64,000 nt of DNA, taken from NCBI RefSeq assembly GCF_001422735.1, contig NZ_LMLZ01000001.1, positions 181,229 to 245,228 of the forward strand, given 5' to 3'. Positions 24,482 through 36,078 of the stretch are shown in pieces (position 1 is the stretch's first letter; every line of letters begins with the position of its first letter). Origin of the DNA: Acidovorax sp. Leaf78 (GTDB lineage: Bacteria; Pseudomonadota; Gammaproteobacteria; Burkholderiales; Burkholderiaceae_C). The position numbers and the translations under genes were made by a program. Under the pieces are notes generated by a model that saw only the letters and a list, made by a program, of their open reading frames with translations, was not told the origin of the DNA and searched no databases.

Positions 24482-25966
24482 TCAGTTCTTGCGGTTCAAC
24501 GCCAGGTAGATGACGAAGCCCAGGCCCATGCCGATGAACCAGGCGTAGTTGGCGGCCGGCCGCAGCACGGGCACGAACACGCACAGGATGGGCACGAGGG
24601 CCGCGGGGATGAGCGTCCAGATGGCGCGCGGGTTGTAGCCCTTGCTGTACCAGTAGGCGCCGCGGCTGTTCATGGTGTAGAGGTCGTCCACCAGCACCTG
24701 CTGGCGGCGCACGCAGTAGTAGTCGGCGATCAGGATGCCGAACAGCGGGCCGATGAAGGAGCCCAGCACATCGAGGGTGTAGTGGATCACCTCGGGGTTG
24801 TTGTACAGGTTCCAGGGCGTGATGAAGATCGAGCCCACCGCAGCGATCATGCCGCCCGTGCGCCAGCTGATGTGCTGCGGCGCCACGTTGGAAAAGTCGA
24901 ACGCGGGCGACACGAAGTTGGCCACGATGTTGATGCCCACGGTGGCGATCATGAAGGTCAGCGCGCCCAGCACCACCGCGGTGGTGCTGTCGATCTTGCC
25001 CACGGTGTGCACCGGGTCGGTGATCAGCTCGCCGAACACCGGCAGCGTGGCCGCCGTGGTCACCACCGTCAGCAGCGAGAAGAACACGAAGTTGACCGGC
25101 AGTCCCCAGAAATTGCCTTTCTTCACCGCGTCAAAACTCTTGCCGTAGCGCGAGAAGTCGCCGAAGTTGAGCATCGGTCCGCTGAAGTAGCTCACCACCA
25201 GCGCAATGGCCGACAGCATCACGGGCACCGCGTCCCAACCCTGGAACTTGATGCCGCCCAGGTTGAGGTCGATGTTCTTCCAGCCTGCCTTCCACACCAG
25301 CCAGCCGCACAGCACCGCCATCACCACGTACACCGCGGGGCCCGCCCAGTCGATGAACTTGCGGATCGCCTCCATGCCGTGCCAGAACACCAGCGCCTGC
25401 AGCACCCACATCACCATGAACGCCAGCCAGCCCAGGCTGGACAGGCCCGCAAAGCCGTGCTGCGCGACGTCCGCATACGGCGCCAGGCCCGGAAAGAAAT
25501 GCAGCGTCAGCAGCAAGAAGGCGCCGGACGCCAGGTAGGTCTGGATGCCGTACCACGCCACCGCGATCAGCCCGCGGATGATGGCCGGGATGTTGGCGCC
25601 CAGCACCCCGAACGATGCACGGCAGATCACCGGGTAGGGCGTGCCCGTCACCTGGCTGGGCTTGGCCACCAGGTTGCAGAAGAACTGCACGATGAGGATG
25701 CCCACGAGCAGCGCCACCAGCACCTGCCAGCTCGACAGGCCCAGGGCGAACAGGCTGCCCGCCGTGATGTAGCCGCCCACGCTGTGCACGTCGGACATCC
25801 AGAACGCGAAGATGTTGTACTGGCCCCAGGTCTGGCGCTTGAGCGGCGCCAGGTCCTCGTTGGTCAGGCGCGGGTCGTAGCCCGGCTTGATCAGGGCGTT
25901 GCCATGGTGCGGGCCGGCGGGCTCGGTGCCCGCCGTCAAGGGTGTGCTGCTGACGGCTGTGTTCAC
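24482..25966 (-). CDS. NCS1-family permease, probable allantoin/nucleobase transporter
   Basis: A 494-residue inner-membrane symporter with about 12 membrane segments. It contains NEDLAPLKRQTWGQYNIFAFWMSD, FWMSDVHSVGGYITAGSLF and the pattern FVSPAFDFSNVAPQHISWRTGG typical of NCS1 (PucI/HyuP/CodB) carriers. The GTG at 25966 is chosen because AGGAG lies 7 nt upstream; the ATG at 26005 has no such site. Context with the racemase points to allantoin. A TTTGTATACAAA palindrome lies about 70 bp upstream. Confidence 0.88.
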   Translation of the reverse strand: MNTAVSSTPLTAGTEPAGPHHGNALIKPGYDPRLTNEDLAPLKRQTWGQYNIFAFWMSDVHSVGGYITAGSLFALGLSSWQVLVALLVGILIVQFFCNLVAKPSQVTGTPYPVICRASFGVLGANIPAIIRGLIAVAWYGIQTYLASGAFLLLTLHFFPGLAPYADVAQHGFAGLSSLGWLAFMVMWVLQALVFWHGMEAIRKFIDWAGPAVYVVMAVLCGWLVWKAGWKNIDLNLGGIKFQGWDAVPVMLSAIALVVSYFSGPMLNFGDFSRYGKSFDAVKKGNFWGLPVNFVFFSLLTVVTTAATLPVFGELITDPVHTVGKIDSTTAVVLGALTFMIATVGINIVANFVSPAFDFSNVAPQHISWRTGGMIAAVGSIFITPWNLYNNPEVIHYTLDVLGSFIGPLFGILIADYYCVRRQQVLVDDLYTMNSRGAYWYSKGYNPRAIWTLIPAALVPILCVFVPVLRPAANYAWFIGMGLGFVIYLALNRKN

Positions 25967-26034
25967 GGGTGTCTCCTCGTGTGGAAAAGGACGGGTTCCG
26001 GGCATCTGCGGCCTGGATTATTTTGTACCCTATA

Positions 26035-26046
26035 TTTGTATACAAA
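26035..26046. promoter_or_regulatory. TTTGTATACAAA operator upstream of the NCS1 permease
   Basis: A perfect 12-bp palindrome in an AT-rich promoter region, with the same TGTATACA core as the sites at 22086 and 45052. Confidence 0.65.
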
Positions 26047-26117
26047 AAATGGGTGCAATAAAACGCCGTTGGGGCATGAATTGACAGGGGTTTACCCGCA
26101 TGCGCACGAACGCGTGC

Positions 26118-26160
26118 AATAAACAAAAACCGCCCGAGCCGTGGAGGCCGGGGCGGTTGC
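26118..26160 (-). terminator. Rho-independent terminator of the downstream-facing gntR gene
   Basis: Read on the minus strand, AACCGCCC (from 26158) pairs with GGGCGGTT (to 26128) and is followed by a run of T. It closes the gntR gene that ends at 26209. Confidence 0.85.
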
Positions 26161-26208
26161 TGGGTGGGAATGGAATGGGAGGGAGAAGGAGACGCAGAGA
26201 GAGGCAGG

Positions 26209-26901
26209 TCAGCCGTCGGTGCTGGCCCGCGCACCGGGCAGCGGCGTGAGCGAGTCGCGCAGCCGGTCGCGCACCATGGGCTGGTCGTGGTTCAGCGCAT
26301 CTTCCACATGGCCGATGTGGGCCAGCAGGCGCTCGCGCGCCAGGGCGGTGTCGCCCGCTTCCAGCGCTTCGACGATGGCTTCGTGCTCGGCGCACGACTG
26401 GCTGGCCTCGTGCCGTGATTGGTAGAGCGATGCCGCCAGCGTGGTGCGTGCCGTCAGGTCGCGCAGGATGTCGCTCAGGCTGCGGTGGCCCATGCTCTCG
26501 GCCAGGCACACATGGAAGTCCGCCAGCAGAAAGGCGCGCGTGGCGGCATCGGCGCCTTCGATGGCCTGCTGCTCTTCGGCGATGTGCGCGCGCAGCCGCG
26601 GCGTGACCGACTGCAGGGGCCGCCCGGCGTCGGCCAGGATGCCCGATTCGATGATGCGCCGGGCCGAGAACGCATCGCGCGCATCGTCCACCGACGGCTC
26701 CACCACATACCAGCCGCGGCGCGGGCGCACCTCGACGAAGCCGCGCGCCTGCAGTTGCATCAGCGCTTCGCGCACCAGGGTGCGGCTCACGCCGAACAGA
26801 TCGGCCAGCTCCTGTTCGCCCAGACGCTCGCCGGGGGACAGCTTCTGGGCCAGTATGGACTCGACCACCTGCTGTGCGATCTGGTTCGGGCTGATGCTCA
26901 T
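26209..26901 (-). CDS. GntR-family regulator, FCD type
   Basis: A 230-residue regulator. The winged HTH (residues about 8-75) has GEQELADLFGVSRTLVREAL, and the FCD domain has FSARRIIESGILADAG, DFHVCLAESMGHRSL and EHEAIVEALEAGD. It stands between the allantoin permease operon and the chemoreceptor gene, with its own terminator. It is one of four FCD-GntR genes in the window; each could read the TGTATACA palindromes. Confidence 0.86.
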   Translation of the reverse strand: MSISPNQIAQQVVESILAQKLSPGERLGEQELADLFGVSRTLVREALMQLQARGFVEVRPRRGWYVVEPSVDDARDAFSARRIIESGILADAGRPLQSVTPRLRAHIAEEQQAIEGADAATRAFLLADFHVCLAESMGHRSLSDILRDLTARTTLAASLYQSRHEASQSCAEHEAIVEALEAGDTALARERLLAHIGHVEDALNHDQPMVRDRLRDSLTPLPGARASTDG

Positions 26902-26968
26902 GGATAGTGGTGGTGGTGATATGTGGCGGGCAGCGCCAGTCTAGGGGTAGGGCAGGGTAAAGGCAGCG

Positions 26969-28813
26969 TCAGCGCGGGAGCGCCAGGCGGGACGTCGCAG
27001 AAGATGCGGCGCGGTCGCCGTCGAGCTTGAAGCCTGCCACGGTGCGCGCCAGGTGGTGGGCCTGCTCGTTCAGCACGGACGACGCTGCGGTGGATTGTTC
27101 CACCAATGCCGCATTTTGCTGTGTCGAGCGGTCCATCTCGGCCACGGCCTGGTTGATCTGGCCGATGCCGGCGCTTTGTTCGTTCATCGATCCGTTGATC
27201 TCGCCGATGATCTGCGCCACCTGCTGGATGTCTTTGACGATCTCGCCCATGGTCTTGCCCGCGGCCTGCACGCGCTGCGTGCCGGTGGCCACGCTGGCGC
27301 CCGAGGCATCGATCAGCGTCTTGATCTCCTTGGCGGCCGTGGCACTGCGGTGGGCCAGGCTGCGCACCTCGCTGGCCACCACGGCGAAGCCGCGGCCGTT
27401 CTCGCCCGCGCGGGCTGCCTCCACCGCCGCGTTCAGCGCCAGGATGTTGGTCTGGAATGCGATGGAGTCGATCACGCCGATGATCTCGCCGATCTTGGCC
27501 GAGGCGGCCGAGATATCGTCCATCGTGCTCACCGCGCCGGCCACCACATCACCACCCCGCATCGCCGTGGCGCTGGCCGAGTCGGCCAGGCGTGTGGCCT
27601 GGGCGGCCGCCTCGGCCGACTGCTTGAGGGTGACCGTCAGTTGCGAAAGCGAGGCCGAGGTTTCCTGCAGCGCGCTGGCCGAGCCTTCGGTGCGGTTGGA
27701 CAAATCCTGGTTGCCGGCCTTGATCTCGTCGGTGGCCGTCTTCATCGACTCCACGCCCTGGCGCACGTCCTGCAGGACGGTGCCGATCTTGTCCACGAAG
27801 CTGTTGAACGACATGGCGATCTGCGCCACCTCGTCGCGCCCCTGCACGGGCAGGCGGTGCGTGAGGTCGCCGCTGCCCGAGCCCACTTCATCCATCGCAT
27901 CGCGCACCTGCGACAGGCGGCGGAACGACTGCGCGGTGAGCAACGCGGTGACGCCAGCCGCCGTCAGTACCAGCAGCACGATGGCGATGGCCGAGGTGCG
28001 CACCACGCTGGCGAGGCCCGCCGTGGCTTCGGCCTTGTCCAGCGCCACCACCAGCAGCCAGTCGGTGCCCTGCACGGGCAGTGCGCGCAGCAGCTTGGGC
28101 GCGCCGTTGAGTTCGGCTTCGAGCGAGTGGCTCGCGCCCTGCAGCGACGACACCACGGTGGGCGTGAGCGCGGCAGACAGCTCTGCCACCGGCTTGAGCA
28201 TGCGCTTGGCGTCCGGGTGGGCCAGCACCAAGCCGTCCTTGTCGATCACGAAGCCCAGGCTGCTGGGCGTGGGGTGCACGGCGGACACCACCTCTTGCAC
28301 GCCCTTGAGCGGCACCGCGCCGCTGATCGCGCCCTGCGCCGTGCCGTCCCGCAGGATGGGCGCGGCGAACGACACGAAGGGCTCGCCGGTGGAGGCATCG
28401 CCATACGGCTTGGTCACCACCAGCTTGCCGGCCTGCAGCGCGCTCTTGTACCAAGGGCGGGCGGTGGGGTCGTAGGTGGGCGGCGTGGTGCTGCTGCTCG
28501 ACACCCAGGTCTTGTCCTGCCAGCCGCCCGTTGTCACCGGGAAACCGCCGGACTTGTTCATGTGCAGCACCAGGCCCTTGGGGTCGCCGGGTTCGACCAC
28601 GGCGGCCGTCGCCGTCACGGCGGTGGCCTTGGCGGCGACCCATTTCTCGATGGCCAGCGTGTTGCCCGAGGCGATGGCGGCCAGGTTTTCTTCAATCGTC
28701 TGCAGTGTGGCCGACCGCACGATGGTGTAGGTGGCAGCGCCCGTGAGTGCCAAGGCTACGGTGACGGCTGCGGTGGTGATGAGCAGGATGCGGGTGCGAA
28801 GCGAGGTGATCAT
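26969..28813 (-). CDS. Methyl-accepting chemotaxis protein with dCache sensor
   Basis: A 614-residue chemoreceptor. TM1 is at about residues 9-32, the periplasmic dCache region at about 33-270 ([20 protein letters not shown] and [16 protein letters not shown]), TM2 at about 275-300, then HAMP and the signalling domain with the hairpin tip [20 protein letters not shown]. No CheR-docking pentapeptide is seen at the C-terminus. Known purine receptors such as Pseudomonas McpH also use dCache domains, so its place among purine genes makes purine sensing plausible but unproven. Confidence 0.92.
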   Translation of the reverse strand: MITSLRTRILLITTAAVTVALALTGAATYTIVRSATLQTIEENLAAIASGNTLAIEKWVAAKATAVTATAAVVEPGDPKGLVLHMNKSGGFPVTTGGWQDKTWVSSSSTTPPTYDPTARPWYKSALQAGKLVVTKPYGDASTGEPFVSFAAPILRDGTAQGAISGAVPLKGVQEVVSAVHPTPSSLGFVIDKDGLVLAHPDAKRMLKPVAELSAALTPTVVSSLQGASHSLEAELNGAPKLLRALPVQGTDWLLVVALDKAEATAGLASVVRTSAIAIVLLVLTAAGVTALLTAQSFRRLSQVRDAMDEVGSGSGDLTHRLPVQGRDEVAQIAMSFNSFVDKIGTVLQDVRQGVESMKTATDEIKAGNQDLSNRTEGSASALQETSASLSQLTVTLKQSAEAAAQATRLADSASATAMRGGDVVAGAVSTMDDISAASAKIGEIIGVIDSIAFQTNILALNAAVEAARAGENGRGFAVVASEVRSLAHRSATAAKEIKTLIDASGASVATGTQRVQAAGKTMGEIVKDIQQVAQIIGEINGSMNEQSAGIGQINQAVAEMDRSTQQNAALVEQSTAASSVLNEQAHHLARTVAGFKLDGDRAASSATSRLALPR

Positions 28814-28908
28814 GGGAGTACGGCCTTTGCCGGGGTGGCGCAAAGCGGCGGTGCGGCGGTGGGGCGCTGCACGCCGCGGTCTTGGGGGCGGTGGTGCGTT
28901 GGCGGGGC

Positions 28909-29742
28909 TCAGCCCTTGGTGTCCTTGAACATCTCTGGCGAGACGCTGTGCTTGAACCAGTGCATGGCGTTGACCATCAGCGCCTGCGATGACCGGGCCT
29001 GCGCCAGGAACTCATCGACCCGCGCCAGCAGCCGGGGCTCGCGCTTGCGCACGCCGATGTAGCAGGGGCTTTGGCGCAGCACGGCCACCCGTTTGATGCG
29101 CTCGCGCATCGCAGCATCGGGGATGGATTCGGCGACCACGTTGCCCGCCGCAAAGGCGTCGATGCTGCGGCGCACGTACGCATCGAGCATGGGGGCGGAG
29201 CTGTCGAATGCCACGGCCGTGGCCTGCGGCGCCTGGGCCTTGAGTTCGGTTTCCTCCAGGCTGCCGCGCACCACGCCCACGCGGCGGCCCTTGAGGGCGG
29301 CGAGGTCAGCCGGACCCGCGCTGGCATCGCCGAAGATGCCCATGTAGGTGGGCGCGTAGGCAGTAGAAAAGTCGATCTCGCGCTCGCGCTCCGCGGTCTT
29401 GCCCAGGCTGGCGATGATCAGGTCCACCCGGTCTTCGAGCAGCGCGGCCAGGCGGTCGCCGCTGGCCACGGGCTGGATCTTGAGCGTCACCCGCAGGTCG
29501 CCGGCCAGCATGCGCGCCACCGCAATGTCAAAGCCATCGACCACGCCGTTGCGCGTGAAGCCGAACGGCGGGAACTCCTGCGGTACCGCCACGCGCAGCA
29601 CCCGGCTGCGCAGGATGCGGTCCAACTGGTCGGGCTCGCCCTTGCCCTGGGCGGCGGCGGGGCCCCAGCCGAAGGGAAGGGCGTACAGCCCCGCAGCGCC
29701 TGCGATAGCGCGGCGGCGGGTCAGAACGGTAGAAGAGTGCAT
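28909..29742 (-). CDS. Amino-acid-type (family 3) substrate-binding protein
   Basis: A 277-residue periplasmic protein with a Tat-like signal ([12 protein letters not shown], residues 8-19) and family-3 motifs [33 protein letters not shown] and [19 protein letters not shown]. No permease or ATPase gene is adjacent. It is followed 95 nt later by the chemoreceptor gene, so it may deliver ligand to that receptor or work with a transporter elsewhere. Confidence 0.86.
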   Translation of the reverse strand: MHSSTVLTRRRAIAGAAGLYALPFGWGPAAAQGKGEPDQLDRILRSRVLRVAVPQEFPPFGFTRNGVVDGFDIAVARMLAGDLRVTLKIQPVASGDRLAALLEDRVDLIIASLGKTAEREREIDFSTAYAPTYMGIFGDASAGPADLAALKGRRVGVVRGSLEETELKAQAPQATAVAFDSSAPMLDAYVRRSIDAFAAGNVVAESIPDAAMRERIKRVAVLRQSPCYIGVRKREPRLLARVDEFLAQARSSQALMVNAMHWFKHSVSPEMFKDTKG

Positions 29743-29793
29743 GGGGTGGGCCGTGGTGTTGTGGGTTGTTATGGCTTGGCTTGTCGCATGCGG

Positions 29794-31074
29794 TCACTGC
29801 TGCTGCGGCGGCACGGCCTGGCCGTCCAGCACGGCGTGGGCGCGCTCGCGGTCGATGTCGCCTTCCCACGCGGCGATGGCCACGGTGGCCACGCAGTTGC
29901 CGATCAGGTTGCCCAGCGCACGGGCAATGCCCATGAACCAGTCCACCGACAGCACCAGCACCAGCCCGATGGCCGGAATGGCCGGAATGGCGTGCAGCGT
30001 GGCCGCCAGCACCACGATGGCCGAGCCCGGCACGCCGTGCGCGCCCTTGGAGGTGACCAGCGATATCGCCAGGATGGTCAGCAAGTCGGTCATGGTGATG
30101 GGCGTATTCGTGGCCTGGGCGATGAACACGGCCGCCAGCGTGATGTAGATCGAGAACGCGTCCAGGTTGAACGAGTAGCCCGTGGGGATCACCAGGCCCA
30201 CGGTCGAGTCGCGGATGCCCATGTGCTTGAGCTTGGCCATGATCTGGGGCAGCACGCTGTCGGACGACGTGGTGGCGAACACCACGGCCAGTTCTTCGCG
30301 CAGGTAGCGCAGCAGCTTGAACAGGCTGAAGCCCGAGACCCGCATGATGAGGCCCAGCACCACCACCACGAAGATGAACACGGCCGCATAGAACAGCACC
30401 ACCAGCATGCCCAGCTGCTTGAGCGAGCCGATGCCGTACTTGCCCACAGTGAACGCGATGGCACCCAGCACGCCCAGTGGCGCCAGCTTGATGATCAGGC
30501 CCATGGTCTTGAACAGCACGTGCGACAGGTCTTCGATGAGGCTGGTGATGCGCGCGCCGCGCTCGCCCAGCAGCGCCAGCGCGCAGCCGAAGATGATGGA
30601 GAACAGAAGCACCTGCAGCACGTCGCCGGTGGCGAACGCGCTCACGGCGGTGGTGGGGATGAGCTTGAGCAGAAAGTCGCTGAAGCCGCCGCCCGTGAGC
30701 TTGCTGGCGTTTTCCGCATAGGCGCCCATGGCCTTGGGGTCCAGCGCGCTCGGGTCCACATTCATGCCGACACCGGGCTCGAACCAGAACGCAAGCGCCA
30801 GGCCCAGCACCAGCGCGATGGAGGTGACCACCTCGAAGTAGATGAGCGACTTGATGCCCACCCGGCCCACCCGCTTCAAGTCACCCGTGCCGGCAATGCC
30901 ATGCACCACCACGCAGAAGACGATGAGCGGAATCAGCATCTTGATGAGCTTGATGAAGCCGTCGCCCAGCGGCTTGAGCTGCACGGCCGTGTCGGGCCAG
31001 AGCAGCCCGACGGCCACACCGGCAATCAAGGCCAGGATCACCCGGCCGAACAAGGAGTTGAGGAAGCGGAGCAT
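29794..31074 (-). CDS. Dicarboxylate/amino acid:cation symporter (DctA type)
   Basis: A 426-residue inner-membrane DAACS carrier. Signatures are the hairpin-1 serine-rich stretch ATTSSDSVLPQIMAKL, VIPTGYSFNLDAFSIYITLA and SKGAHGVPGSAIVVLAATL. It would import C4-dicarboxylates or related acids with protons or sodium. The start at 31074 follows AAAGGG and the first residues MLRFLNSLFGRVILALIAGV. It is divergent from glycerate kinase with a shared palindromic site at 31120, so it may carry an acid tied to glyoxylate/glycerate metabolism. Confidence 0.9.
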   Translation of the reverse strand: MLRFLNSLFGRVILALIAGVAVGLLWPDTAVQLKPLGDGFIKLIKMLIPLIVFCVVVHGIAGTGDLKRVGRVGIKSLIYFEVVTSIALVLGLALAFWFEPGVGMNVDPSALDPKAMGAYAENASKLTGGGFSDFLLKLIPTTAVSAFATGDVLQVLLFSIIFGCALALLGERGARITSLIEDLSHVLFKTMGLIIKLAPLGVLGAIAFTVGKYGIGSLKQLGMLVVLFYAAVFIFVVVVLGLIMRVSGFSLFKLLRYLREELAVVFATTSSDSVLPQIMAKLKHMGIRDSTVGLVIPTGYSFNLDAFSIYITLAAVFIAQATNTPITMTDLLTILAISLVTSKGAHGVPGSAIVVLAATLHAIPAIPAIGLVLVLSVDWFMGIARALGNLIGNCVATVAIAAWEGDIDRERAHAVLDGQAVPPQQQ

Positions 31075-31119
31075 GGGAACCCTTTGCGGAAAAAAGGAGA
31101 AAGTGGCACTGCGATCAAT

Positions 31120-31131
31120 CTTGCATACAAG
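31120..31131. promoter_or_regulatory. CTTGCATACAAG operator between dctA-like and glycerate kinase genes
   Basis: A 12-bp palindrome with one mismatch to CTTGTATACAAG. It lies 46 bp upstream of the symporter start and is placed to act on both divergent genes. Confidence 0.5.
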
Positions 31132-31287
31132 AAATGTAGGCAAGTGTTGCGCACCAGAACATAGGGTTATCCCCCGATGGCCACGCAGCAACGGCCCTGC
31201 ACCCGGGGGTGGACGGTTGAAGTTCTTTTGACTTGCACGCAGGGTATCGGCCGGCCGGGTGCCGCACAATCGCCCGCGGAGACCACC

Positions 31288-32628
31288 ATGACCGCTGACC
31301 ACAACGTGCCCGACCCCCTTCGCCAAAGCGGCGAATTCCTCGAATACCTGTACCGCGTGGCCGTGCGCCGCGCGCTGCCGCTGCACAACACCGCGGCCTT
31401 CCTGCCCGCCCCGCCCAGCCCGGAGAGCGGCGGGCGCACCCTGGTGGTGGGCGCTGGCAAGGCCGGAGGCGCCATGGCCCAGGCGGTAGAGGCGCTGTGG
31501 CCGGCCGATGCGCCCTTGTCGGGCCTGGTGGTCACGCGCTACCACCACACGCCGCCCCGGCCGGAAGGCCTGCCGCAGCGCATCGAGGTGGTCGAGGCCG
31601 CGCACCCGGTGCCCGATGCGGCGGGGCTTGAGGCCGCGCAGCGCATCCTGGCGCTCACTCAGGGTTTGACGGAAAACGACCTGGTCCTGTGCCTGATCTC
31701 GGGCGGCGGCTCGGCCCTGCTCACGCTGCCGGCTGACGGACTCACGCTCGAAGACAAGCAGCGCATCAACAAGGCGCTGCTCGAGAGCGGCGCCGCCATC
31801 GACGAGATGAACTGCGTGCGCAAGCACCTCTCGCGCATCAAGGGCGGGCGCCTGGCGGCGGCCTGCGCACCCGCGCGCGTGGTCACGCTCACCATCAGCG
31901 ACGTGCCGGGCGACGACCCCTCGGTCATCGCCAGCGGCCCCACCGTGCCCGACGCCACCACCTGCGCCGACGCGCTGGCCATCCTGGCGCGCTATCACAT
32001 CGACATCCCCACCAGCGTGCGTGCTGCGCTGGAGGCGGGTGACCTCGAAACCCCCAAGCCCGGCGATGCCGTGTTCGCAGGCCACGCCGTGCACATGACC
32101 GCCACGCCCCAGCAGTCGCTGGAGGCTGCTGCCGAGGCCGCGCGGGCGGCGGGCGTGCCGGCGTACATCCTGTCCGACGAGATCGAGGGCGAATCGCGCG
32201 AAGTGGGCAAGGTGCACGCTGCGCTGGCACGGGCCGTGGCCCGGCACGGTCAGCCGTTTGCGCGGCCCTGCGTGATCCTCTCGGGCGGTGAGACCACGGT
32301 CACGGTCCGCCCGCGCGCACCGGGCGCCCCCAAGGGCCGGGGCGGTCGTGCGGGCGAGTTCTGCATGGGGCTCGCGCAGGCGCTGCAGGGCCAGCCGGGC
32401 GTGTGGGCGCTGGCTGCGGACACCGACGGCATCGACGGCGTGGAAGACAACGCTGGTGCACGCGTAGCGCCCGACACCCTGGCGCGTGCCGGGGCGCAGG
32501 GCCTGCGCATTGCGGACCACCTGGACCGCAACGATGCGTATGGCTACTTCGATGCGCTGGGCGATCTGGTCATCACGGGGCCCACGCACACGAACGTGAA
32601 TGACTTTCGGGCGATCCTGATTTTGTAG
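31288..32628 (+). CDS. Glycerate 2-kinase (GckA/TtuD, MOFRL family)
   Basis: A 446-residue cytosolic kinase. The N-terminal domain has LVVGAGKAGGAMAQAVE and LISGGGSALLTLPADGLT, and the MOFRL domain ends with GGETTVTV, ADTDGIDGVEDNAGA and GPTHTNVNDFRAILI. It phosphorylates D-glycerate to 2-phosphoglycerate, the last step of the glyoxylate route encoded by gcl-hyi-glxR nearby. The ATG at 31288 was chosen because the preceding in-frame sequence is not conserved-looking. Confidence 0.92.
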   Translation: MTADHNVPDPLRQSGEFLEYLYRVAVRRALPLHNTAAFLPAPPSPESGGRTLVVGAGKAGGAMAQAVEALWPADAPLSGLVVTRYHHTPPRPEGLPQRIEVVEAAHPVPDAAGLEAAQRILALTQGLTENDLVLCLISGGGSALLTLPADGLTLEDKQRINKALLESGAAIDEMNCVRKHLSRIKGGRLAAACAPARVVTLTISDVPGDDPSVIASGPTVPDATTCADALAILARYHIDIPTSVRAALEAGDLETPKPGDAVFAGHAVHMTATPQQSLEAAAEAARAAGVPAYILSDEIEGESREVGKVHAALARAVARHGQPFARPCVILSGGETTVTVRPRAPGAPKGRGGRAGEFCMGLAQALQGQPGVWALAADTDGIDGVEDNAGARVAPDTLARAGAQGLRIADHLDRNDAYGYFDALGDLVITGPTHTNVNDFRAILIL

Positions 32629-32703
32629 TGGCTGGCGCTGGCTGCGCCTGGGCTGCGGGGCGATAAGGTCCAGGGTTTGGGCTGGCGCTGTGCCTGATCA
32701 TTA

Positions 32704-32905
32704 CCCCTCTCCCCAGCCCTCTCCCGCAAGGGGAGAGGGAGCTTGAGGGGCGCCACGACGGTAAGGATGTTTGCGACCGCCGCGCCCGCCGCGATGCGCG
32801 AAGGCCGCAGCAACGACGGCTCATGGGGCCAACACCGTGCCACCACCACCGGCGTCCCTGCCTTCACCCCCTCTCCCCTCGCGGGAGAGGGCCGGGGAGA
32901 GGGGG
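32704..32905. repeat. CCCTCTCCC palindromic (REP-like) elements
   Basis: Two hairpins with the same 9-bp stem, CCCTCTCCC/GGGAGAGGG, at 32717-32739 and 32869-32891, each followed by further GGGGAGAGGG-like sequence. They fill the gap between the convergent glycerate kinase and lysR genes and may also stop transcription. No gene is seen in 32629-32945. Confidence 0.8.
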
Positions 32906-32945
32906 CCTCCCCCAGGGCGCAACCTCGTCATCTCCCAGCCCTCCT

Positions 32946-33875
32946 TTACTTCCTCGCAGCCCCCTCACGCGGCAAAGCGTCAACCCAGTCCTTGCCAAAC
33001 CGCCCCTGCAAAAAAGCGACGAACGCCTGCACCTTCTGCGGCACCAGCCGCGGTGACGGGTACACCGCATGGATCTCCTGCTCGGGCAGGCGGCAGGTCT
33101 TGAGCACCTCCACCACGCGTCCTGCCGCCAGCGACTCCACCGCCACGTAATGCGGCAGCGCCGCAATGCCCATGTGCGCGCGCGCCGCCGCCAGCAGCGC
33201 AGAGAGGTTGTTGGACCGCAGCCGCCCCGTGACAGGCACCGACACCGCCTCGCCGCTCGCATTGCGCAGCCGCCACAGGTCATTGCCCTGCACGCTGCTG
33301 TAGATCAGCGTGGCGTGGTCCTTCAGGTCCGACGGCCGGCGCGGCGTGCCGTGGCGGCGCAGGTAGGTGGGCGATGCCACCAGCACCCAGGGGTTCATGC
33401 CCAGCGTGCGCGCACCCAGGGCCGAGTCGGCCAGCTTGCCCAGGCGGATCGCCACATCGATGCCGTGGGCCACCAGGTCGGTGTAGCGGTCCTCGAAGCT
33501 CAGGTCCAGCTGCACCTGCGGGTTCTGCGCCATGAACTCCAGCGCCAGCGGCACCACCACGCGCCGCCCGAACGCCACCGAGCTGCCCACGCGCAGTTGG
33601 CCCTGCACCTGCGTCTGGCGCACGCGCACCACGCTCTCGGCCTCGGCCACCTCGGTCACGATGGCCTTGCACTTCTCGTAGTACAGCGCGCCGGGCTCGG
33701 TCAGGCTCACGCCGCGCGTGTTGCGGTTGAGCAGCCGCACCTTGAGGTGTGCCTCCATGGCCGCCACCTGCTTGGTCACCGTGGGCTGCGTGGTGGCGAA
33801 CTCGCGGGCCACCTTGGTAAAGCTGCCGGTCTCCACCACCCGCACGAACATTTGCATGGCATCGAGCCGGTCCAT
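32946..33875 (-). CDS. LysR-family regulator, divergent from gcl
   Basis: A 309-residue regulator. The N-terminal HTH (about residues 2-62) has FVRVVETGSFTKVAREFATTQPTVTKQVAAME, followed by an effector domain with GQLRVGSSVAFGRRVVVPLA and VAIRLGKLADS. AAGGAGG lies ahead of the ATG at 33875. It is transcribed away from gcl with a 21-bp palindrome in between, which is the classic LysR layout, so it probably controls gcl-hyi-glxR in response to glyoxylate or a related acid. Confidence 0.9.
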   Translation of the reverse strand: MDRLDAMQMFVRVVETGSFTKVAREFATTQPTVTKQVAAMEAHLKVRLLNRNTRGVSLTEPGALYYEKCKAIVTEVAEAESVVRVRQTQVQGQLRVGSSVAFGRRVVVPLALEFMAQNPQVQLDLSFEDRYTDLVAHGIDVAIRLGKLADSALGARTLGMNPWVLVASPTYLRRHGTPRRPSDLKDHATLIYSSVQGNDLWRLRNASGEAVSVPVTGRLRSNNLSALLAAARAHMGIAALPHYVAVESLAAGRVVEVLKTCRLPEQEIHAVYPSPRLVPQKVQAFVAFLQGRFGKDWVDALPREGAARK

Positions 33876-33924
33876 CGTGGTTGCCTCCTTGAAGCCTGCA
33901 TGGTGCGGCATGCGCACGCCGAGG

Positions 33925-33945
33925 TTTATTCCTGTGTGGAATAAA
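33925..33945. promoter_or_regulatory. LysR-type operator between lysR and gcl
   Basis: TTTATTCC, five bases, then GGAATAAA: a perfect 8-5-8 inverted repeat that also contains T-N11-A. It is 50 bp from lysR and 85 bp from gcl. Confidence 0.7.
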
Positions 33946-34030
33946 TTTTATGGTCTGCCGCCACCTTCCGCCGCAAAGGGTGCTTGCCTAGAGTTGCCAC
34001 ATCAACGACCCCAACCGAAGGAGATGTGCA

Positions 34031-35821
<1,791 letters not shown>

Positions 35822-35831
35822 GGCGACCCCC

Positions 35832-35900
35832 ACCGTTCAGCCTGAGCTTGTCGAAGGCTACCCCCGGGCCCTGGCTTCGACAAGCTCAGCCCGAACGGTG
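35832..35900. repeat. TTCGACAAGCTCAGC-type inverted repeat, copy a
   Basis: ACCGTTCAGCCTGAGCTTG at the left pairs with CAAGCTCAGCCCGAACGGT at the right, with a short GC-rich loop. It lies between gcl and hyi. Related copies are at 35949, in the array from 39941, and at 47050. Confidence 0.85.
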
Positions 35901-35948
35901 GATGGGACGGGCGGCAACCGGTGCCCTCCAAGACAACCTCAAACCCAA

Positions 35949-36016
35949 ACCGTTCAGCCTGAGCTCGTCGAAGGCCACCCCCAAGCCCTGGCTTCGACAG
36001 GCTCAGCCCGAACGGT
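35949..36016. repeat. TTCGACAAGCTCAGC-type inverted repeat, copy b
   Basis: A second copy of the element at 35832-35900, in direct orientation and about 117 bp further on, before hyi. The mRNA of gcl-hyi would carry two strong hairpins here. Confidence 0.85.
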
Positions 36017-36078
36017 ATGGGGTGGCGCCCCAGCTCAAAGTAATCCGCATTTTTACCCACCTTCACGGAGACTTCCTT

